Assembly (NCBI GenBank): GCA_014650415.1
Contig: BMUX01000015.1
Span: 124,001-188,000 of the forward strand
Direction: 5' to 3'
Length of the DNA stretch: 64,000 bases
Source of the DNA: Streptomyces spiroverticillatus
Lineage (GTDB): Bacteria > Actinomycetota > Actinomycetes > Streptomycetales > Streptomycetaceae
Position numbers and translations under genes: made by a program
Shown: positions 60,094-64,000 of the stretch, piece after piece
Layout of the letters: each line of letters begins with the position of its first letter
Numbering within the stretch: position 1 is the stretch's first letter
The notes under the pieces: model-generated
Database searches by the model: none
What the model was told of the DNA's origin: nothing
The model's input: only the letters and a program-made list of their open reading frames with translations

Positions 60094-61608
60094 TCAGGAG
60101 GGCCGGGCGAGTCGTCGGACGGCCGCCATCGGCACCGGGAGCCAGTCCGGCCGGTGCCGGGCCTCGTACAGGACCTCGTACACGGCCTTGTCCGTCTCGT
60201 ACGCCCGCAGCAGTACGGCCTGGTGGCGCGGGTCGATGCCGGAGGCGGCGGTGTAGCCGTCCAGGTAGGCGGTGCGGCAGCGGGTGGCCCAGTCGGGGTC
60301 CCAGGGTTGGTGCGAGCGGGCCGCGTAATCGAAGGAGCGGAGCATTCCGGCGACGTCGCGGACGACCGGCTGCGGGCGGCGGCGCTCGGTGAGGGGCTTC
60401 GCGGGCTCGCCCTCGAAGTCGATCACCGTCCACTCGCCGTCCCCGGTGCGCAGCACCTGCCCCAGATGCAGGTCGCCGTGGACCCGCTGGGCGGTCACGA
60501 CGGGCCCCGCCGCACCCAGCTCCCGTACGGCGTCGAAGGCCTGGCGCAGTCCGTCGGCGTACGGAAGGAGCGCCGGAACCGCCTGTACGGTCGCCTCCAG
60601 CCGCTCCGCCATCTGCGCGGTGAGCAGCTCGGCCTGCGGGCGGCCGAGGGTGAGCGTCGGCAGGGAGGCCGCCAGCGCGAGGTGGACCTCGGCGGTGGCC
60701 CGGCCCAGCGCGTGCGCTTCGGCGGTGAAGTCCCGGCCCACGGCGAGGGACTTGAGGGCGAGCTGCCAGCCGTCCTCGGCGTCGTGCAGGAAGGGCTGGA
60801 GCAGGCCGAGGGTGAAGGGCTCGAAGGGGTCCTCGGGGTTCGCTCCCTCGAACCAGGCGATCGGCGCGGGCACCCGGGCGCTGCCCTCCCCGGCGAGGGC
60901 GAGCGGCAGCTCCAGGTCCGGGTTGGCCCCGGCGTGGACCCGCCGGAAGACCTTCAGGATGTGGGAATTGCCGTACACGATCGAGGAGTTGGACTGCTCG
61001 GCGCCGAGCGCGCGGGGAGTCAGCCCGGAGCCCACCTCCGCCGTGGGGTCCTTGTCGAACCGCAGCGAGCCGATCGTCCCGGGCAGCCGCAGCCGCTCCA
61101 GCAGCAGCCCCGCCAGTCTCGGGTCGGACAGGGCCTCGTACACCGTGTGACCGGCGAGCGGCCCCTGCGCGACCCGGCCGATCAGGGCGGACGCCAGCGT
61201 CGGGGGCAGCGACCTGCGCACCCCGAGGAGCAGCTGGTAGCAGTCGGCGGGCGGCGGCGCGGCGGCCCCCTGTGCGGGGACGGTCGGCTGCTGGGCCCGT
61301 ACGAGCAGATGGAGCAGCCCGGGGGAGCCGGTCAGCGGCAGCAGTTCGGTCGCCGAGACCAGGGTGAAGCCCACGACGGGGCGGCCCTTGCCGGCGAACC
61401 AGCGCTGGCGAGGCAGCCAGTCGTGCAGCAGCGGGCTCAGCGAGGTGAGCAGCGCGGCCGAGGCGTGCGGTACGGGCGGTGCGACGAGCGGTGCGGAGAG
61501 CGGTGCGGTGGTGCCGTACGGATCAGCGGTGGTGCGGTGCGTATCAGAAGAACCGGGTGTATCAGGCGTACCGGGTGTAACTGACGAGGCGGGAGCAGCC
61601 TCCGACAT
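60094..61608 (-). CDS. mak: maltokinase
   Basis: A 504-residue maltose kinase (Pep2/Mak) that makes maltose 1-phosphate for GlgE. Kinase fold: LLHDWLPRQRWFAGKGRPV near the start, ILKVFRRV for Lys, catalytic loop VHGDLHLGQVL and metal loop VIDFEGEP. The N-terminal Ser/Thr/Pro tail of about 45 residues is low complexity. ATG 61608 lies 8 bases after AAAGGA. It may have its own promoter in the 240-bp gap after treS. Confidence 0.95.
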   Translation of the reverse strand: MSEAAPASSVTPGTPDTPGSSDTHRTTADPYGTTAPLSAPLVAPPVPHASAALLTSLSPLLHDWLPRQRWFAGKGRPVVGFTLVSATELLPLTGSPGLLHLLVRAQQPTVPAQGAAAPPPADCYQLLLGVRRSLPPTLASALIGRVAQGPLAGHTVYEALSDPRLAGLLLERLRLPGTIGSLRFDKDPTAEVGSGLTPRALGAEQSNSSIVYGNSHILKVFRRVHAGANPDLELPLALAGEGSARVPAPIAWFEGANPEDPFEPFTLGLLQPFLHDAEDGWQLALKSLAVGRDFTAEAHALGRATAEVHLALAASLPTLTLGRPQAELLTAQMAERLEATVQAVPALLPYADGLRQAFDAVRELGAAGPVVTAQRVHGDLHLGQVLRTGDGEWTVIDFEGEPAKPLTERRRPQPVVRDVAGMLRSFDYAARSHQPWDPDWATRCRTAYLDGYTAASGIDPRHQAVLLRAYETDKAVYEVLYEARHRPDWLPVPMAAVRRLARPS

Positions 61609-61848
61609 GGCATCGCGTCCTTTCCCCGGGCACACCTCAGAATGCGCAGAGTGTCCCGGATTGCGGCAAAGCTGTCCGGCTGTACGGGACGTGTCGGGAG
61701 AGGAAGATCCATTGGGCGAACCATGGTTGATCCATTGGCCGCAGAGACCCGTGGATGAACCGTGAATCGCATACGCGTATGAGAGTCAGAGTGCCCCGGG
61801 CGGGGCGGGGAAAACCGTGATCCGGCTCCCCGCCCCGGCCCGCGGCGC
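61609..61848. promoter_or_regulatory. treS-mak gap with palindromes and terminator
   Basis: A near-perfect hairpin (61798-61811 with 61827-61841) follows treS. AACCATGGTT (61719-61728) lies between two GATCCATTGG copies (61706 and 61729), and CATACGCGTATG at 61770-61781 is a perfect palindrome. These suggest an internal, regulated promoter for mak-glgB. Confidence 0.55.
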
Positions 61849-63579
61849 TCAGCGCGGCGGCTTCGGCGGGCGGACCAGCGAAGGCGTGTCCTTCCGCAGC
61901 CGGAACCAGTAGAAGCCGTGCCCCGCCAGGGTCAGCAGGTACGGCAGCTCGCCGATCGCCGGGAAGCGCACCCCGCCGATCAGCTCGACCGGGTGACGGC
62001 CGTTGAAGACCTGGAGGTCCAGCTCGGTGGGCTGGGCGAACCGCGAGAAGTTGTGCACGCACAGGACGAGGTCGTCCTTGTACTCGCGGAGGAACGCCAG
62101 CACCGCCGGGTTGGAGGAGGGCAGCTCGGTGTAGGACCCCAGTCCGAAGGCAGGATTCTGCTTGCGGATCTCGATCATGCGCCGGGTCCAGTGGAGGAGG
62201 GACGACGGCGAGGTCATGGAGGCCTCGACGTTGGTCACCTGGTAGCCGTAGACCGGGTCCATGATCGTGGGGAGGGACAGTCGGCCCGGGTCGCAGGAGG
62301 AGAATCCCGCGTTCCGGTCGGGCGTCCACTGCATCGGCGTGCGGACCGCGTCGCGGTCGCCGAGCCAGATGTTGTCGCCCATGCCGATCTCGTCGCCGTA
62401 ATAGAGGATCGGCGAGCCGGGCAGCGACAGCAGCAGGGCGGTGAACAGCTCGATCTGGTTGCGGTCGTTGTCCAGCAGCGGGGCCAGACGGCGGCGGATG
62501 CCGATGTTGGCGCGCATCCGCGGGTCCTTGGCGTACTCCGCGTACATGTAGTCGCGCTCTTCGTCCGTGACCATTTCGAGGGTCAGCTCGTCGTGGTTGC
62601 GCAGGAAGATGCCCCACTGGGCGCTGGAGGGGATCGCCGGGGTCTTGGCGAGGATCTCCGAGACCGGATAGCGGGACTCGCGGCGCACGGCCATGAAGAT
62701 GCGCGGCATGACGGGGAAGTGGAACGCCATGTGGCACTCGTCCCCGCCCTTGTCGAAGTCGCCGAAGTAGTCGACGACGTCCTCGGGCCACTGGTTGGCC
62801 TCCGCGAGGAGCACCGTGTCCGGGTACGAGGCGTCGATCTCGGCCCGTACCCGCTTCAGGAACTCGTGGGTGCGGGGGAGGTTCTCGCAGTTGGTCCCCT
62901 CCTCCTGGTAGAGGTACGGGACCGCGTCGAGGCGGAAGCCGTCGATGCCCAGGTCGAGCCAGAAGCGCAGTGCGGAGATGATCTCCTCCTGCACGGCCGG
63001 GTTCTCGTAGTTGAGGTCCGGCTGGTGGGAGAAGAAGCGGTGCCAGTAGTACTGCTTGCGCACCGGGTCGAAGGTCCAGTTGGAGGTCTCCGTGTCGACG
63101 AAGATGATCCGGGCGTCCTGGTACTGCTTGTCGTCGTCGGCCCAGACGTAGTAGTCGCCGTACGGTCCGTCCGGATCGCTCCTGGACTGCTGGAACCACT
63201 CGTGCTGGTCGCTCGTGTGGTTCATGACGAAGTCGATGATCACGCGCATGCCGCGCTGGTGCGTGGCGTCGACGAACTCCACGAAGTCGGCGAGGTCGCC
63301 GAACTCCGGGAGCACGGCGGTGTAGTTGGAGACGTCGTAGCCGCCGTCGCGCAGCGGCGACATGAAGAACGGCGGCAGCCAGAGGCAGTCGACGCCCAGC
63401 CACTGGAGGTAGTCCAGTTTGGCGGTGATGCCCTTGAGGTCTCCTACGCCGTCGCCGTTGCTGTCCTGGAAGGACCTGACGAGGACTTCGTAGAAGACGG
63501 CCCGCTTGAACCACTCGGGGTCGCGGTCCTTGGCGGGAGTGTCCTCGAAGGTGTCGTGGACGGGCTCGTTGAAGATCAT
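61849..63579 (-). CDS. treS: trehalose synthase (maltose alpha-D-glucosyltransferase)
   Basis: A 576-residue GH13 enzyme that isomerises trehalose and maltose. EVLVRSFQDSNGDGVGDLKGI, nucleophile in DLGIDGFRLDAVPYLY, acid in LLAEANQWPED and HDELTLEM, and MQWTPDRNAGFS are seen. It is 4-bp overlapped (ATGA) by the upstream glgE stop, so it is coupled. It feeds maltose to Mak. Confidence 0.97.
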   Translation of the reverse strand: MIFNEPVHDTFEDTPAKDRDPEWFKRAVFYEVLVRSFQDSNGDGVGDLKGITAKLDYLQWLGVDCLWLPPFFMSPLRDGGYDVSNYTAVLPEFGDLADFVEFVDATHQRGMRVIIDFVMNHTSDQHEWFQQSRSDPDGPYGDYYVWADDDKQYQDARIIFVDTETSNWTFDPVRKQYYWHRFFSHQPDLNYENPAVQEEIISALRFWLDLGIDGFRLDAVPYLYQEEGTNCENLPRTHEFLKRVRAEIDASYPDTVLLAEANQWPEDVVDYFGDFDKGGDECHMAFHFPVMPRIFMAVRRESRYPVSEILAKTPAIPSSAQWGIFLRNHDELTLEMVTDEERDYMYAEYAKDPRMRANIGIRRRLAPLLDNDRNQIELFTALLLSLPGSPILYYGDEIGMGDNIWLGDRDAVRTPMQWTPDRNAGFSSCDPGRLSLPTIMDPVYGYQVTNVEASMTSPSSLLHWTRRMIEIRKQNPAFGLGSYTELPSSNPAVLAFLREYKDDLVLCVHNFSRFAQPTELDLQVFNGRHPVELIGGVRFPAIGELPYLLTLAGHGFYWFRLRKDTPSLVRPPKPPR

Positions 63580-63998
63580 GTGGGTGACCCTCCGGTCAGC
63601 GGGGACGGTCGCAGGGTCACGATGTGCGCGGGCAGTACGCCCGGCTCCAGGCGCACGTAAGCGTCCCTGCCCCAGTGGTAGGTCTCGCCGGTGAGCTCGT
63701 CGCGCACCGGGACGACACTGTGCCAGTCGAGGCCGAGTGCCGGCATGTCCAACGAGACCGTCGCCTCCTGGGTGTGGTGAGGGTCGAGGTTCACGACCAC
63801 CAGAACGGTGTTCGAGCCTCCATCACCCTCCTGGACCTTCTGACTGCTGCTGCTTTCCGTGGAACGAATGCGCTTCGAGTACGCGATCACCGCGTCGTTG
63901 TTCGTGTGGTGGAAGGTGATGTCCCGCAGCTGCTGGAGCGCGCGGTGGCGGCGTCGCAGCCGGTTCAGGGTGGTGATCAGGGGTGCGATCGACCGGCC
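63576..63998 (-). CDS. glgE: maltosyltransferase GlgE, 3' part
   Basis: The last 140 residues of GlgE, which extends alpha-1,4-glucan with maltose 1-phosphate. The visible part, from IAPLITTLNRLRRRHRALQQL to LPAHIVTLRPSPLTGG, contains the family's NNDAVIAYSKR and the C-terminal beta domain (VLVVVNLDPHHTQEATV, YHWGRDAYVRLEPG). The gene continues beyond the window. Its stop overlaps the treS ATG. It completes the TreS-Mak-GlgE-GlgB route from trehalose to glucan. Confidence 0.94.
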   Translation of the reverse strand, partial: GRSIAPLITTLNRLRRRHRALQQLRDITFHHTNNDAVIAYSKRIRSTESSSSQKVQEGDGGSNTVLVVVNLDPHHTQEATVSLDMPALGLDWHSVVPVRDELTGETYHWGRDAYVRLEPGVLPAHIVTLRPSPLTGGSPT

Positions 63999-64000
63999 CT

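Noticed and set aside
57565..61584. A 1,339-codon open frame antisense to glgB and mak
   Set aside because: GC-rich DNA leaves antisense frames open. Sequence is Arg/Gly/Val-rich with no domain, and the sense strand holds clear enzymes.
1..64000. Secondary-metabolite cluster or phage defence island
   Set aside because: No PKS/NRPS/RiPP core or defence modules are seen; accessory genes are scattered regulators, exporters and one IS element.

Overview
The window is a GC-rich, densely coded segment of an actinobacterial chromosome, almost certainly Streptomyces. The signs are very high third-position GC, many GTG starts, several apparently leaderless promoters, a cslA-glxA-GH6 set, DUF6230/DUF6114 proteins, GAF-ANTAR and STAS regulators, and a glgE-treS-mak-glgB operon. 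From memory, gene order around icmA, pyk2-ackA-pta-pfkA and glgB matches the S. coelicolor SCO5399-SCO5443 neighbourhood; this was not checked. I see no tRNA, rRNA, CRISPR array, or classical secondary-metabolite cluster.

Layout: (1) 1-5,990: thiolase 3' end, meaB, an MFS exporter behind a possible attenuator leader, a PepSY protein divergent from an OmpR-type two-component pair, and a MarR regulator. (2) 6,114-8,205: three overlapping AIM24-family genes. (3) 8,406-13,798: a DUF3817 protein, then the hyphal-tip polysaccharide genes cslA and glxA with a convergent GH6 lipoprotein. (4) 13,895-19,876: an ArsR/MFS divergent pair, MarR, DUF3817, isobutyryl-CoA mutase large subunit and another MarR, with two copies of an intergenic repeat. 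(5) 19,877-24,003: an IS200/IS605 element (TnpA+TnpB) beside decaying genes: a frameshifted hypothetical and an XRE regulator with an in-frame amber codon. (6) 24,164-30,421: small-molecule enzymes, including two alpha/beta hydrolase paralogues under a MarR repressor.

(7) 30,674-35,893: an OmpR two-component system, with a possible collagen-like small ORF between its genes, divergent from a MurG-like glycosyltransferase and a LegB-like 4,6-dehydratase; then TetR. (8) 36,156-40,767: a cysteine-less thioredoxin/TPR protein and a DUF6230-DUF6114-acidic/basic repeat protein cassette. (9) 40,840-47,148: central carbon genes pyk, ackA, pta and pfkA. (10) 47,367-55,023: regulators (HTH-TM-lectin, XRE, TetR/MFS, GAF-ANTAR, STAS) and a DctA carrier, with a 179-bp inverted-repeat element and a 47-bp minisatellite. 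(11) 55,137-64,000: a HelD-type RNA polymerase-recycling ATPase, then glgB, maltokinase, treS and the 3' end of glgE, which together convert trehalose to branched alpha-glucan.

The most notable loci are the two-component/MurG/LegB cluster with its coupled small ORF, the DUF6230/DUF6114 cassette, the IS element with an intact TnpB but a damaged TnpA HUH motif, the ArsR gene whose only well-placed start is ATC, and several clear palindromic operators.
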